From Paenibacillus sp. UNC499MF (GTDB lineage Bacteria; Bacillota; Bacilli; Paenibacillales; NBRC-103111), in the NCBI RefSeq assembly GCF_900107975.1, contig NZ_FNVF01000002.1, forward strand, positions 325,178-389,177: a stretch of 64,000 nt of DNA, in the 5' to 3' direction. Each line of letters begins with the position of its first letter. Positions within the stretch are counted from its first letter, which is position 1. Below are positions 23,921-32,207 of the stretch, piece by piece. The position numbers and the translations under genes were made by a program. The notes under the pieces were generated by a model that ran no database searches, was not told the origin of the DNA, and saw only the letters and a program-made list of their open reading frames with translations.

Positions 23921-26281
23921 TTGAATACCAAAACGTTTAACACAATGGAATTTCATAAAATCACACATAAACTGAGCAGCCATGCGGCCACTTCGCTGGG
24001 AACGGCTAAAGCGGCGGAGGTCAAGCCTACCGGAGATTTCGAAGAAGTGAAGCTGCGCCTGCAGGCGACGGATGAGGCCTTCGCCGTCGATCGTCTTAAA
24101 GGCGGGGCGCCTTTCGGGGGAATCCGCGATATCCGAGCGGCTGTGCACCGGGCCAGAGTGGGCGGGATGCTTAACCCGAGCGAGCTGCTCGATATCGCGA
24201 CTACGATCTACGGAGGCCGAAGGCTCCGCAAGTTTCTGGAGACGATGCATGAACAGCATCCGGTTCCCATGCTGCTGAGCTGGGCCGAACTGCTGAGCGA
24301 CAACAAGGAGACCGAGGACCGGATCAAAAGCTGCATCGACGACAACGCGGCGGTGATGGACAGCGCGAGCAGCGAGCTTTCCCGCGTGCGCAGCGAGCTG
24401 CGGACCGGCGAATCTCGGGTGCGCGAGAAGCTGGAGCAGATGATCCGCAATCCTTCCGTGCAGAAAATGCTGCAGGACGCGCTGGTCACCATGCGGGGAG
24501 ACCGCTATGTCATTCCCGTCAAACAGGAATACCGTTCCTCGTTCGGCGGCATGATTCATGATCAGTCCGCTTCGGGAGCTACCCTGTTTATCGAACCGGA
24601 AGCGGTCGTTACACTGAACAACCGGCTCCGCGAGCTGAAATTTAAGGAAGAAGCCGAAGTGGAGAAAATTCTCCGCATGCTGACGGCGCAGGTTGCGGAA
24701 ATCGAGGAAGACCTTCTCTCGGACGTCGAACTGCTCGCGCAGCTTGATTTTACGTTCGCCAAGGCGGGACTTGCCCGTGAAATGAAGGCGACGCTGCCGA
24801 AGCTGAACGACCGGGGCTTTCTTAAGCTGAAAAAAGCTCGTCATCCGCTGATTCCGCTCGATAAGGTAGTGCCGATCGATCTGGAGCTCGGCGGGAGCTT
24901 CACGACGATTATCGTGACGGGACCGAACACCGGCGGTAAGACGGTGTCTCTGAAAACCGTCGGTCTGCTCAGCCTGATGGCGATGTCCGGACTTTTCGTC
25001 CCGGCGGAGGAAGGAAGCGAGCTGTGCGTCTTCGACGGCATCTTCGCGGATATCGGGGACGAGCAGAGCATCGAGCAGAGCCTGAGTACCTTCTCCAGCC
25101 ATATGACGAACATTATCGGTATCCTCCGGGATATGACGCCGAAGAGTCTCGTCCTGCTCGATGAGCTGGGGGCGGGAACCGACCCGGCGGAAGGATCCGC
25201 GCTTGCGATCTCGCTGCTGGAGAACATCCACCGGATGGGCTGCCGCATGATCGCGACGACTCACTACAGCGAGCTGAAGGCGTACGCCTACGAGCGCCGC
25301 GGCGTGATCAACGCCAGCATGGAGTTCGACGTGCAGACGCTGAGCCCGACTTACCGCCTGCTCGTCGGGGTTCCCGGCCGCAGCAACGCGTTCGCGATCG
25401 CGGAGCGTCTCGGTCTTCCCCGCGCGATTATCGACAAAGCGCGCGGACAGGTCAGCGACGAGGACCAGCGCGTCGAGACGATGATCGCCTCGCTGGAGGA
25501 GAACCGGCTGACCGCCGAAGCGGAGCGTCACAGCGCCGAGCAGATCCGCCGCGAGAACGAAGAGCTGCGGGCGGCGCTCTCCGCGGACCGCGCCAAGCTT
25601 GAAGAGCAGCGCGACAAGGTGCTGCTCAAGGCCGAGCGCGAAGCGCAGGACGCGATCGCCAAGGCCCGCCGCGAAGCGGAAGAGATCATCGCCGACCTGC
25701 GGCGTCTGGCGAAAGAGGAGGCCGGCGCGATCAAGGATCACAAGCTGATCGCAGCGCGACGCCGCCTGGACGAGGCCGAGCCGAAGCTCCGCAAGTCCGG
25801 AGCGAAGCGTCCCGAACGGAGCAAGGCGGAGGTTGAGCCGGGTGACGAGGTACGCGTAGTGAGCCTCGGCCAGAAAGGCCACGTCGTGGAAATCGTGAAT
25901 TCGTCGGAAGTGACCGTGCAGCTGGGCATTATGAAGATGAAGGTCAACAAGACCGATCTGGAAGTGATCAAGGCTTCGCCTCAGAAAAAACCGGTTCAGC
26001 AGGTGGCCGCCACGGTTAAAAGAACCCGGGACGACAATATCCGCATGGAGGTCGATCTTCGCGGAACCAATGTGGAAGAAGGCATCATGGAGCTCGATCG
26101 GTTCCTGGACGAATCGTTCCTGAACAACTTCGCCCAGGTATATGTTATCCACGGCAAAGGAACGGGTGTGCTGCGGACGGGCATCCAGGACTATCTGCGC
26201 AGACACAAGCATGTTAAGAGCTTCCGGATCGGGGCCTATAACGAGGGCGGCAACGGCGTGACGGTGGTTGAATTGAAATAA
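23921..26281 (+). CDS. mutS2: MutS2 endonuclease/ATPase
   Basis: A 786-residue protein, almost the same length as B. subtilis MutS2. Domains: N-terminal MutS core (about 1-300), ABC-type ATPase with Walker A GPNTGGKT (about 333) and Walker B LVLLDELGAGTD (about 410), a coiled coil with many Lys/Glu/Arg (about 520-640), a KOW-like segment (EVEPGDEVRVVSLGQKG) and a C-terminal Smr nuclease domain (VDLRGTNVEEG, VIHGKGTGVLR). MutS2 proteins act in recombination control and, as shown in Bacillus, in rescue of collided ribosomes. TTG at 23921 is preferred because GGGAG lies six bases upstream and MEFHKI then falls at the family position. Confidence 0.96.
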   Translation: MNTKTFNTMEFHKITHKLSSHAATSLGTAKAAEVKPTGDFEEVKLRLQATDEAFAVDRLKGGAPFGGIRDIRAAVHRARVGGMLNPSELLDIATTIYGGRRLRKFLETMHEQHPVPMLLSWAELLSDNKETEDRIKSCIDDNAAVMDSASSELSRVRSELRTGESRVREKLEQMIRNPSVQKMLQDALVTMRGDRYVIPVKQEYRSSFGGMIHDQSASGATLFIEPEAVVTLNNRLRELKFKEEAEVEKILRMLTAQVAEIEEDLLSDVELLAQLDFTFAKAGLAREMKATLPKLNDRGFLKLKKARHPLIPLDKVVPIDLELGGSFTTIIVTGPNTGGKTVSLKTVGLLSLMAMSGLFVPAEEGSELCVFDGIFADIGDEQSIEQSLSTFSSHMTNIIGILRDMTPKSLVLLDELGAGTDPAEGSALAISLLENIHRMGCRMIATTHYSELKAYAYERRGVINASMEFDVQTLSPTYRLLVGVPGRSNAFAIAERLGLPRAIIDKARGQVSDEDQRVETMIASLEENRLTAEAERHSAEQIRRENEELRAALSADRAKLEEQRDKVLLKAEREAQDAIAKARREAEEIIADLRRLAKEEAGAIKDHKLIAARRRLDEAEPKLRKSGAKRPERSKAEVEPGDEVRVVSLGQKGHVVEIVNSSEVTVQLGIMKMKVNKTDLEVIKASPQKKPVQQVAATVKRTRDDNIRMEVDLRGTNVEEGIMELDRFLDESFLNNFAQVYVIHGKGTGVLRTGIQDYLRRHKHVKSFRIGAYNEGGNGVTVVELK

Positions 26282-26317
26282 CGGAACGGAAGTTTCGTAA
26301 AAATATTTGGAAATGAT

Positions 26318-26344
26318 TGAAACGTTCTTGCAGGTCCCCCGTAT
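26318..26344 (+). promoter_or_regulatory. ECF (sigma-W-like) promoter of pspA
   Basis: TGAAAC (26318-26323) and CGTAT (26340-26344) are separated by 16 bases, matching the sigma-W consensus TGAAAC-N16-CGTA. B. subtilis pspA is a sigma-W gene, so position and sequence agree. Confidence 0.85.
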
Positions 26345-26401
26345 GAAAAAGTATGAAAGTTATAAAAGCACAATTCAAACGAAAGCGGGAGGGAATTCCA
26401 A

Positions 26402-27076
26402 ATGGGAATTTTTAAAAGACTTAGAGACTTGACGATGGCTTCGATGAACGATTTACTCGATAAAGCGGAAGATCCGGTAAAAATGCTTAACCAGTTCCTG
26501 AGAGACATGGAGCAGGACATTCAGGAAGCGGAAGTGGCGGTAGCCAAGCAGATCGCGATCGAGAAGAAATTCAAGCAGCAGTACGAAGAAGCGGAAGAAA
26601 TGGTCGGCAAGCGTTCGGAACAGGCCATGAAAGCTCTGGAGCAGGGCAACGAAGACCTCGCCCGCCGCGCGCTGGAAGACAAGAAAGAGCATCAGACCCG
26701 CTTCGACGAAATGAAACGCCAGTACGATATCGCCAAAACGAATGCCGATCAGCTCCGCAATCAGCTGGCCGAAATGAAAGACGAATTTTCGAAAATGAAA
26801 AACAAGAAAGACCTTCTGATCGCCCGTGCCGAAGCGGCGAAAGCCCAGAAGCACATCAACCAGGCGATGTCCGGTTTCGGAACCGACAACGCGGCGAAAG
26901 GCTTCGACCGCATGTCCGAGAAGGTTCTGCAGCTTGAAGCTGAAGCGCAAGCAAGCGGCGAACTCCGTTCCAAAGGCAAGAGCCTGGACGACGAGCTGGA
27001 CCAGCTCGGCAAGAACGACGGCATCGACGACGAGCTTGCAGCCATGAAAGCGAAGCTGGCTGAAAAAAAACAATAA
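26402..27076 (+). CDS. pspA: Phage shock protein A homologue (PspA/IM30 family)
   Basis: A 224-residue all-helical, highly charged protein. It starts with the amphipathic helix MGIFKRLRDLTMASMNDLLD, followed by AEDPVKMLNQFLRDMEQDI, the diagnostic PspA/IM30 entry. The rest is long coiled-coil hairpin and ends EEL/AAMKAKLAEKKQ. Proteins of this ESCRT-III-like family polymerise on the inner membrane face and stabilise damaged membranes. GCGGGAGGG precedes the ATG. A DUF350 gene, a 26-codon membrane protein gene and a zinc-ribbon gene follow on the same strand with no strong terminator between. Confidence 0.95.
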   Translation: MGIFKRLRDLTMASMNDLLDKAEDPVKMLNQFLRDMEQDIQEAEVAVAKQIAIEKKFKQQYEEAEEMVGKRSEQAMKALEQGNEDLARRALEDKKEHQTRFDEMKRQYDIAKTNADQLRNQLAEMKDEFSKMKNKKDLLIARAEAAKAQKHINQAMSGFGTDNAAKGFDRMSEKVLQLEAEAQASGELRSKGKSLDDELDQLGKNDGIDDELAAMKAKLAEKKQ

Positions 27077-27079
27077 GCA

Positions 27080-27130
27080 TGATATAATGGCGGTATGCCT
27101 AACGCGGAGACTGAGAATTTTCTCAGTCTC
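27080..27130 (+). promoter_or_regulatory. Extended -10 and leader hairpin before the first DUF350 gene
   Basis: TGATATAAT at 27080-27088 is an extended -10 (TG-n-TATAAT) just behind the pspA stop. A perfect 10-bp hairpin (GAGACTGAGA / TCTCAGTCTC, loop ATTT) follows at 27107-27130. Only a weak pyrimidine run follows the hairpin, so it may be a partial terminator or an mRNA processing/stability element. Confidence 0.5.
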
Positions 27131-27171
27131 TTCCCTTGTTTACCATTCCTTGCGACGGAGGAGGCATACAT

Positions 27172-27591
27172 TTGTACGAAGAGGTGAATCAGTTGGTCAG
27201 CAATCCTTACCTTGGAGCGTTAGCGTACTTCTCTGTGGCGGTCGTGGCCGTTATCGTATTTCTTACCATTTTCGAGATTGTAACGAAGTATAACGACTGG
27301 GAAGAGATCAAGCGCGGGAACGTTTCCGTGGCCATGGCTACGGGCGGTAAAATATTCGGAATTTGCAATCTGTTCCGGTTTGCTATCGAAAACAACGATT
27401 CGCTTATCCGCTCTCTTATTTGGGCCGGATACGGCTTCCTTTTATTGATGGCCGCTTATTTTATTTTTGAATTTTTGACGCCGTATTTTAAAATCGACGA
27501 AGAAATCCAGAAAGACAACCGCGCGGTGGGACTGCTGTCACTGATGATATCCGTCTCCATTTCGTATGTCGTCGGAGCATGCGTGCCTTAA
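27172..27591 (+). CDS. DUF350 membrane protein (YjfL-like), copy 1
   Basis: A 139-residue protein with four hydrophobic segments. The DUF350 signature is clear: a FEIVTKYNDWEEIKRGNVSV helix end, AMATGGKIFGI, and the second-half repeat FLTPYFKIDEEIQKDNRAVGLL. The TTG at 27172 has GGAGGAGG upstream. DUF350 proteins are often encoded beside PspA homologues and YgiC-type ATP-grasp enzymes, as in E. coli yjfJ-yjfL-yjfC; their biochemical role is unknown. A second copy lies at 60024-60413. Co-transcription with pspA is likely. Confidence 0.88.
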   Translation: MYEEVNQLVSNPYLGALAYFSVAVVAVIVFLTIFEIVTKYNDWEEIKRGNVSVAMATGGKIFGICNLFRFAIENNDSLIRSLIWAGYGFLLLMAAYFIFEFLTPYFKIDEEIQKDNRAVGLLSLMISVSISYVVGACVP

Positions 27592-27647
27592 AGGGCACCG
27601 GATCCGGCTCTTCGGCCGCTTGGCGATGGCGGAAAGGAACGCGAACG

Positions 27648-27728
27648 ATGAAATATTTATGGGGAATTTTATTCTCGCTGGCCGTACTGTTTATGGGGCT
27701 GGGCGTCTGGTATTTGATGAATCATTGA
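27648..27728 (+). CDS. 26-residue single-helix membrane peptide
   Basis: The frame reads MKYLWGILFSLAVLFMGLGV and six further residues (WYLMNH), a single hydrophobic helix. AAAGGA lies nine bases before the ATG. It sits between the DUF350 and zinc-ribbon genes, 56 bases after one and 20 before the other. The good ribosome site, membrane-helix composition and operon position support a real small protein; nothing is known of its function. Confidence 0.6.
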   Translation: MKYLWGILFSLAVLFMGLGVWYLMNH

Positions 27729-27748
27729 CCTGTCGGAGGTGAACTGGC

Positions 27749-28264
27749 GTGAACGAGGAAGAATTGAAAACCGTATGTCCGTGGTGCCAGACGGAAATCG
27801 TGTGGGACCCGGAGATCGGACCGGAAGAAGAATGCCCGCACTGCTATAACGAACTGAGCGATTACCGCAGCATCCGGCTCGGAGCGGACGAAGAAGATGC
27901 GGACGAGCAGGCTGACGAACAACCGGCGGCCGCTCCCGATGATTTTCCGGACTGGGAAGAAGAGGACAGCTATACCGACGAGTACGCCGAAGCTGTCCGG
28001 AATGTGCTGGATACCCAGGAGGAAGCTCCGGAGTGCTCCGCATGCCGGGAACTTATGCTCCACGGAGGCACGCAGGTAACCGCAGGTACGGGTTATACGC
28101 CCGTCATACCGGGACCGGTCGGCAACGCTTTCCTGAATCCAGGCTACAAATTGAATGTTTTTGTATGTCCGTCCTGTTTCAAGGTGGAGACTTTTTTGGC
28201 GGAAGAAGACCGGGAGAAGCTTCTGGCCGTACTTAATCCGTCCAAAGAGGGAACGGATAACTGA
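27749..28264 (+). CDS. Zinc-ribbon protein with two cysteine-pair clusters
   Basis: A 171-residue acidic soluble protein. Cys10/Cys13 (CPWC) with Cys29/Cys32 (CPHC) form an N-terminal zinc ribbon, and Cys96/Cys99 (CSAC) with Cys140/Cys143 (CPSC) form a second. An Asp/Glu-rich linker joins them (about 45-80). GTG at 27749 is the start, ten bases after GGAGGTG. It is last in the pspA-DUF350 cluster, before a strong terminator. A link to envelope stress is by position only. Confidence 0.8.
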   Translation: MNEEELKTVCPWCQTEIVWDPEIGPEEECPHCYNELSDYRSIRLGADEEDADEQADEQPAAAPDDFPDWEEEDSYTDEYAEAVRNVLDTQEEAPECSACRELMLHGGTQVTAGTGYTPVIPGPVGNAFLNPGYKLNVFVCPSCFKVETFLAEEDREKLLAVLNPSKEGTDN

Positions 28265-28276
28265 ATAAAGCCGTTT

Positions 28277-28312
28277 AACCGCTGCCGTCCCATGGACGGC
28301 AGCGGTTTTTTT
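28277..28312 (+). terminator. Terminator of the pspA cluster
   Basis: The stem ACCGCTGCCGTCC / GACGGCAGCGGT is followed by seven T residues. Confidence 0.92.
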
Positions 28313-28519
28313 GCGCCGCGCGAGATACTCCGTGATTCGGTCTTGCCGGCCGCATATGACTCCGGGCTCGGTGTTGAGGTCACATGACCGCGGTCAGTCG
28401 TTCCGTTACCGGCCAAGAGTCAACGCGAGCGGGTCCGGGGCAAGAGCTGCGGCACCGCTCAGCGGCCGACCGTGAGAATGCGGCGCAGGAGCTTCCGGCA
28501 GACAACCGGCACACAGATC

Positions 28520-28552
28520 GGCAGACAGACGGCAGACAGACCGCAGACAGAG
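28520..28552 (+). repeat. Three tandem 11-bp CAGACAGA units
   Basis: The unit GGCAGACAGAC occurs twice exactly and once as CGCAGACAGAG. It lies in the 335-base stretch between the pspA-cluster terminator and the MFS gene, which otherwise shows no clear feature. The MFS frame stays open back to 28384, but the extra 88 residues are Arg/Gln/Asp-rich and unlike an MFS start, so I treat this as noncoding. Confidence 0.6.
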
Positions 28553-28647
28553 CGGCAGGAAAAAAACGGAACTTGTTTGCTCCTTTGAAGAGCCCTTCTT
28601 TTGGACAGGATAAGGAAGATCAGGCTTCGAAAGGAAGGGATTTCAGG

Positions 28648-29979
28648 ATGCAGCAGGACAAATACCGGGGACGCTCCCGGCTGGCAGGCTGGCTCGGAAC
28701 GGGCAATGAGTTACCGGCGGCGGAGTCTTGGGAACAGGATGCGGATGCCGCAGCTTCCGCCGGGAAGAAGAAGAAACTTACCATTGGAAGACTGGATGCC
28801 CAGTCCGCCCTGCTGCTTATAGAAAATATGCTCTTCGCGGCCGCCAACGCCTTGTCCGGCACATTCGTCAGTATTTATCTGTGGAAAGCGAAGAGTGATT
28901 TTGCCATGATCGGGTGGTTTACACTCACGCATCAGCTTGCGATGGCGCTTACCTTCTGGGCAGCGGGCAAATGGGTGAAAGAGCACAACAAAATGAACTG
29001 CCTCCGTGCGGGCGTCGTTATGTCGGCGGTTTTTTACCTGCTCGTTCTTATGTTGGGCCTGTCCAGCGTGAATTACATTTTCCTGCTCGGCGCGGTTCAA
29101 GGGATGGCTTCGGGTTTTTTCTGGCTGGCGTTCAACATTGTCTACTTCGAGGTTACCAGCCGGGAGACACGGGATAAATTCAACGGCTGGGCGGGTCTGC
29201 TGGGAGCGGGCGTCGGCATGCTGGCACCCTGGATTTCCGGACTCATCATCGTTCATATGGCGGGTACGGCCGGTTACCGGGTTATTTTCTCGATCTCGCT
29301 GGGTATTTTTGTTCTCGGGGTGGCGGTGAGTTTTTTTCTGAAAAAAAGAAAGATCGAAGGCACCTACGGCTGGACGTACGGTTTCCGTCATTTGCGGCAG
29401 GGGGATACTCCGTGGCGTCCGGTTTGTGCGGCCTTGATGGCGCAGGGTTTCCGCGAAGGCGTATTCGGGTTTATGATTTCCCTGCTGGTGTATATCGCGA
29501 CGACGAGCGAGCAGAAACTCGGAAGCTATGCCTTGGTTACTTCGGGAGTTTCCTTCATCAGCTTCTGGCTAGTCGGCCGTGTCCTGAAACCTAAATACAG
29601 AAGCAGGGGGATGCTCGTCGGGGTCCTGATGGTGATCGCGGCGATTCTGCCGTTTTTCTGGAAAGTGAATTTTATGACACTTCTCGTGTTCGGGATCGGG
29701 ACGTCTCTTTTTCTGCCGCTGTTTACGATTCCCATGACTTCGTCCGTGTTTGATTTGATCGGAAGAGACGAGGAGAGCGTGCAGCATCGGGAGGAGTTCG
29801 TTATTCTGAGGGAGCTGGCACTGAACGCCGGGCGGATTCTGGGCACGCTGCTGTTTATCGCCGTTGTGTCCCAAAGCACGTCTCCGATGGTGATTAATAC
29901 TCTGCTGCTTGTGATCGGAAGCGCGCCTTTCCTGAGCTGGCTCTTTATGAGGAAAGTGCTGCATCCAGAAAACTCTTGA
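28648..29979 (+). CDS. MFS transporter
   Basis: A 443-residue major facilitator with about 12 hydrophobic segments after a 50-residue charged N-terminal tail. Typical features are the FVSIYLWKAKSDFAMIGWF entry, the VKEHNKM loop, and a central charged loop (KKRKIEGTYGWTYGFRHLRQG) between the six-helix halves. The ATG at 28648 has AAGGAAGGG upstream; an ATG at 28384 is possible but weaker. The substrate is unknown. The -35 of the next gene's promoter overlaps its stop codon. Confidence 0.82.
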   Translation: MQQDKYRGRSRLAGWLGTGNELPAAESWEQDADAAASAGKKKKLTIGRLDAQSALLLIENMLFAAANALSGTFVSIYLWKAKSDFAMIGWFTLTHQLAMALTFWAAGKWVKEHNKMNCLRAGVVMSAVFYLLVLMLGLSSVNYIFLLGAVQGMASGFFWLAFNIVYFEVTSRETRDKFNGWAGLLGAGVGMLAPWISGLIIVHMAGTAGYRVIFSISLGIFVLGVAVSFFLKKRKIEGTYGWTYGFRHLRQGDTPWRPVCAALMAQGFREGVFGFMISLLVYIATTSEQKLGSYALVTSGVSFISFWLVGRVLKPKYRSRGMLVGVLMVIAAILPFFWKVNFMTLLVFGIGTSLFLPLFTIPMTSSVFDLIGRDEESVQHREEFVILRELALNAGRILGTLLFIAVVSQSTSPMVINTLLLVIGSAPFLSWLFMRKVLHPENS

Positions 29980-30034
29980 CAGAGCTGTCCATTCCTATAA
30001 AAATAGTGGGTATATGTTTGGAACCCAATGGGTT
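29976..30034 (+). promoter_or_regulatory. Promoter region and palindrome before cysK
   Basis: TTGACA at 29976-29981 overlaps the MFS stop codon; TAAAAA lies 16 bases later as a weak -10. AACCCA-A-TGGGTT at 30022-30034 is a perfect 6-1-6 palindrome near the expected start of transcription and may be an operator. The binding protein is not known. Confidence 0.45.
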
Positions 30035-30073
30035 GGAAAGAGGAACAATCGTGCTTCGGGGAGGAGACCGGAA

Positions 30074-31000
30074 ATGAGCGGGAAACTGGTAAACAGCATC
30101 GCGGAACTGATTGGGGACACGCCTGCCGTACGGCTTAACCGCCTGACAAGCGAAGAGCATGCGGAAGTTTATGTTAAGCTGGAATATTTCAATCCGAGCG
30201 GGAGCGTAAAAGACCGCGCGGCTTATAATTTAATAACGCAGGCCGAGAAAGACGGCCTGCTTCAGCCCGGCGCGACGATCATCGAGCCGACAAGCGGCAA
30301 CACCGGCATCGGACTGGCGATGAATGCGGCCGCGAAGGGGTATAAAGCGATTCTGGTCATGCCGGATAACATGACCAAGGAGCGGATCAATCTGCTCAAG
30401 GCCTACGGAGCGGATGTGGTACTGACACCAGCGGCGGAACGTATGCCGGGTGCCATAGCCAAAGCGCTGGAGCTTCAGCGCGGCATTCCCGGCAGTTTTA
30501 TCCCGCAGCAGTTCGAAAACAAGGCGAACCCGGACATTCACCGGGTGACGACCGCCTTGGAGATTCTCGAGCAGACGGGCGGGCGGCTCGACGCGTTCGT
30601 CGCTTCGTCCGGTACGGGCGGAACGATCACGGGCACGGGCGAGGTGCTGCGCGAGCGGATCCCCGGCATCGAGATCTACGTTGTCGAGCCCGCCGGATCG
30701 CCGGTGCTGTCGGGCGGAGAGCCCGGCCCGCACAAGCTGGTCGGCACGTCGCCCGGCTTCGTGCCGAAGATTTTGAACACGGACGTCTATGACGAGATCG
30801 TCCGTGTAGAGGACGAGGATGCGCTGCGCACGACCCGCGAGCTCGCGGCCAAGGAGGGCATCCTCGTCGGTCCGTCCGCGGGCGCGACCGTGTGGACGGC
30901 CATTCAGGTGGCCCGCAAGCTGGGGCCAGGCAAGCGCGTCCTGTGCATTGCGCCCGATACGGGCGAGCGGTACCTCAGCATGGACATCTTCGGCGAATAA
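30074..31000 (+). CDS. cysK: Cysteine synthase (O-acetylserine sulfhydrylase)
   Basis: A 308-residue PLP enzyme that makes cysteine from O-acetylserine and sulfide. The lysine that binds PLP is Lys46 in NPSGSVKDRAAYN, the phosphate and substrate loop is EPTSGNTGIG (about 71-80), and the GTGGTITG loop binds PLP phosphate. The C-terminal DTGERYLS is typical. The ATG at 30074 has GGAGG nine bases upstream. It is monocistronic, with a strong terminator. CysK and CysM are close; length and motifs favour CysK. Confidence 0.93.
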   Translation: MSGKLVNSIAELIGDTPAVRLNRLTSEEHAEVYVKLEYFNPSGSVKDRAAYNLITQAEKDGLLQPGATIIEPTSGNTGIGLAMNAAAKGYKAILVMPDNMTKERINLLKAYGADVVLTPAAERMPGAIAKALELQRGIPGSFIPQQFENKANPDIHRVTTALEILEQTGGRLDAFVASSGTGGTITGTGEVLRERIPGIEIYVVEPAGSPVLSGGEPGPHKLVGTSPGFVPKILNTDVYDEIVRVEDEDALRTTRELAAKEGILVGPSAGATVWTAIQVARKLGPGKRVLCIAPDTGERYLSMDIFGE

Positions 31001-31156
31001 AGCGCAGGATGGCGATGCATACGGCCCCAACACTCACAGCGGCATCCCGCGGGGTGGATTTTTCGGTGTGTGAAGCTGGCTAAAGCTGACCGAGGCCGGT
31101 CACGCCACCTACCACCAGACGTACTGTGCCGCTGAGGCTGCTTAAACGGCATTCAT

Positions 31157-31198
31157 AAAAAAGAGCTTTTCCTGAAATTCGGGGAAAGCTCTTTTTTA
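31157..31198. terminator. Terminator downstream of cysK
   Basis: AAAAAAGAGCTTTTCC and GGGGAAAGCTCTTTTTT arms surround a short loop, with a T-run on the plus side and an A-run for the other direction. Confidence 0.9.
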
Positions 31199-31199
31199 T

Positions 31200-31269
31200 G
31201 CAGCCCGGCTTATGCAGCCCGGCTTATGCAGCCCGGCTTATGCAGCCCGGCTTATGCAGCCCGGCTTAT
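31200..31269 (+). repeat. Five perfect tandem copies of a 14-bp unit
   Basis: The unit GCAGCCCGGCTTAT is repeated five times without change, directly behind the cysK terminator. A 14-bp unit would break any reading frame, so it is noncoding. The rest of the gap up to 31525 holds an AT-rich stretch near 31455-31495, including TATAAT-like text, which probably serves as promoter for the next gene. Confidence 0.95.
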
Positions 31270-31525
31270 GCGGAATGTTTCACCGTTATCGGGGAAGTCA
31301 CATATATAAAGAACGGAGAGTTACGCCTCCGGTGCTTACAAAGAACGCTATGACGGAAAGGCCGGTCCCTGTGCTTTGGTCTGCGCTTATTTACGATGGG
31401 TGAATCCGGAGGCAGCGGACTTTTTAGTGAAAGAGTGGAATATGAGAGTAAGTGATTGAATAAAAATACAATATCATGTATAATTATCACAACTTCACTT
31501 GTTCGTAGAAAGGTGGCCTGTACGA

Positions 31526-31834
31526 ATGATTTCCTTGTCCGGTGAAATGCCTAAACCATGGGTCCTGAACCCCTTTATACAATCCTATACAGAATTAACT
31601 TCCCAGAAGGTCGATCGCAAAAGTTTGAAAGGGATCGGAAACGGCCGTTTTATTTCCGCTTACGAAGATCAGAAGCTGGTCGGTATCGCGTTTTGTACCG
31701 GTGACGTGGAATGGGAGAACGAAGTTTCCCTTTCGGTTCTTGTTCTCCCGTCCTACCGCAAGAGCGGGATCGAATCGGCGATGCTGCGTCTGCTTCGCGG
31801 CAAGCAGTCTGCCTACAGCCGTACAGTAGGCTAA
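31526..31834 (+). CDS. Short GNAT-like acetyltransferase domain protein
   Basis: A 102-residue protein. The central strands and turn (LVGIAFCTGDVEWENEVSLS and LVLPSYRKSGIESAML) resemble GNAT motif A, but the acetyl-CoA loop consensus R/QxxGxG/A reads RKSGIE, and the C-terminal motif B half of a GNAT domain is missing. It may be a degraded or minimal member. AAAGGTGG precedes the ATG at 31526. Confidence that it is expressed is moderate; catalytic function is doubtful. Confidence 0.5.
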   Translation: MISLSGEMPKPWVLNPFIQSYTELTSQKVDRKSLKGIGNGRFISAYEDQKLVGIAFCTGDVEWENEVSLSVLVLPSYRKSGIESAMLRLLRGKQSAYSRTVG

Positions 31835-32207
31835 AGCGGAAAGTACCGGCAGGATGGAGACCCGTCCTGGGAGTATTAAGACCCGACAAGGGCGAGCCCG
31901 GCCGCACTGACGACCGGCAAAGGAGATGCCTGCGCGGGGAAAAGGCTCTCCGAACAGAAAACCGGCGGGACGAAGAATCGCGGCCGATTTTGGATTAACC
32001 TTGCGGCTTTCCGCCGCGGGGCGATGCCGCACTGTGTGCGGGCAAGTAGAGGAAGCTGCAAAGCGCGTGCTTGCGGCTTTTTCGCGCTTCCGTTTTTTAT
32101 TGAATTCGGCGGGGGCTGCGTGTAATATGGAAGATAACGATTTTCCCTATCCGATGCTTGATTTCATTGGACCTTATTCATGATGATTCTTAGTGGGAGG
32201 CTTGACG
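31835..32207 (+). other. Gene-free stretch with a terminator-like hairpin and the alaR promoter
   Basis: No convincing coding frame is present. GGAAGC (about 32051) and GCGCTTCC followed by GTTTTTT (about 32085-32098) make an imperfect terminator-like hairpin. TTGAAT at 32100-32105 and TAATAT at 32123-32128, 17 bases apart, form a good sigma-A promoter for the Lrp-type gene. Confidence 0.6.

Noticed and set aside
28384-28647. 88-residue N-terminal extension of the MFS protein
   Set aside because: The frame is open, but it is Arg/Gln/Asp-rich, spans an 11-bp tandem repeat, and the ATG at 28648 has a better ribosome site.
31212-31403. Open frame starting inside the 14-bp tandem repeat
   Set aside because: A 14-bp unit shifts frame each copy, and the peptide is a by-product of the repeat.
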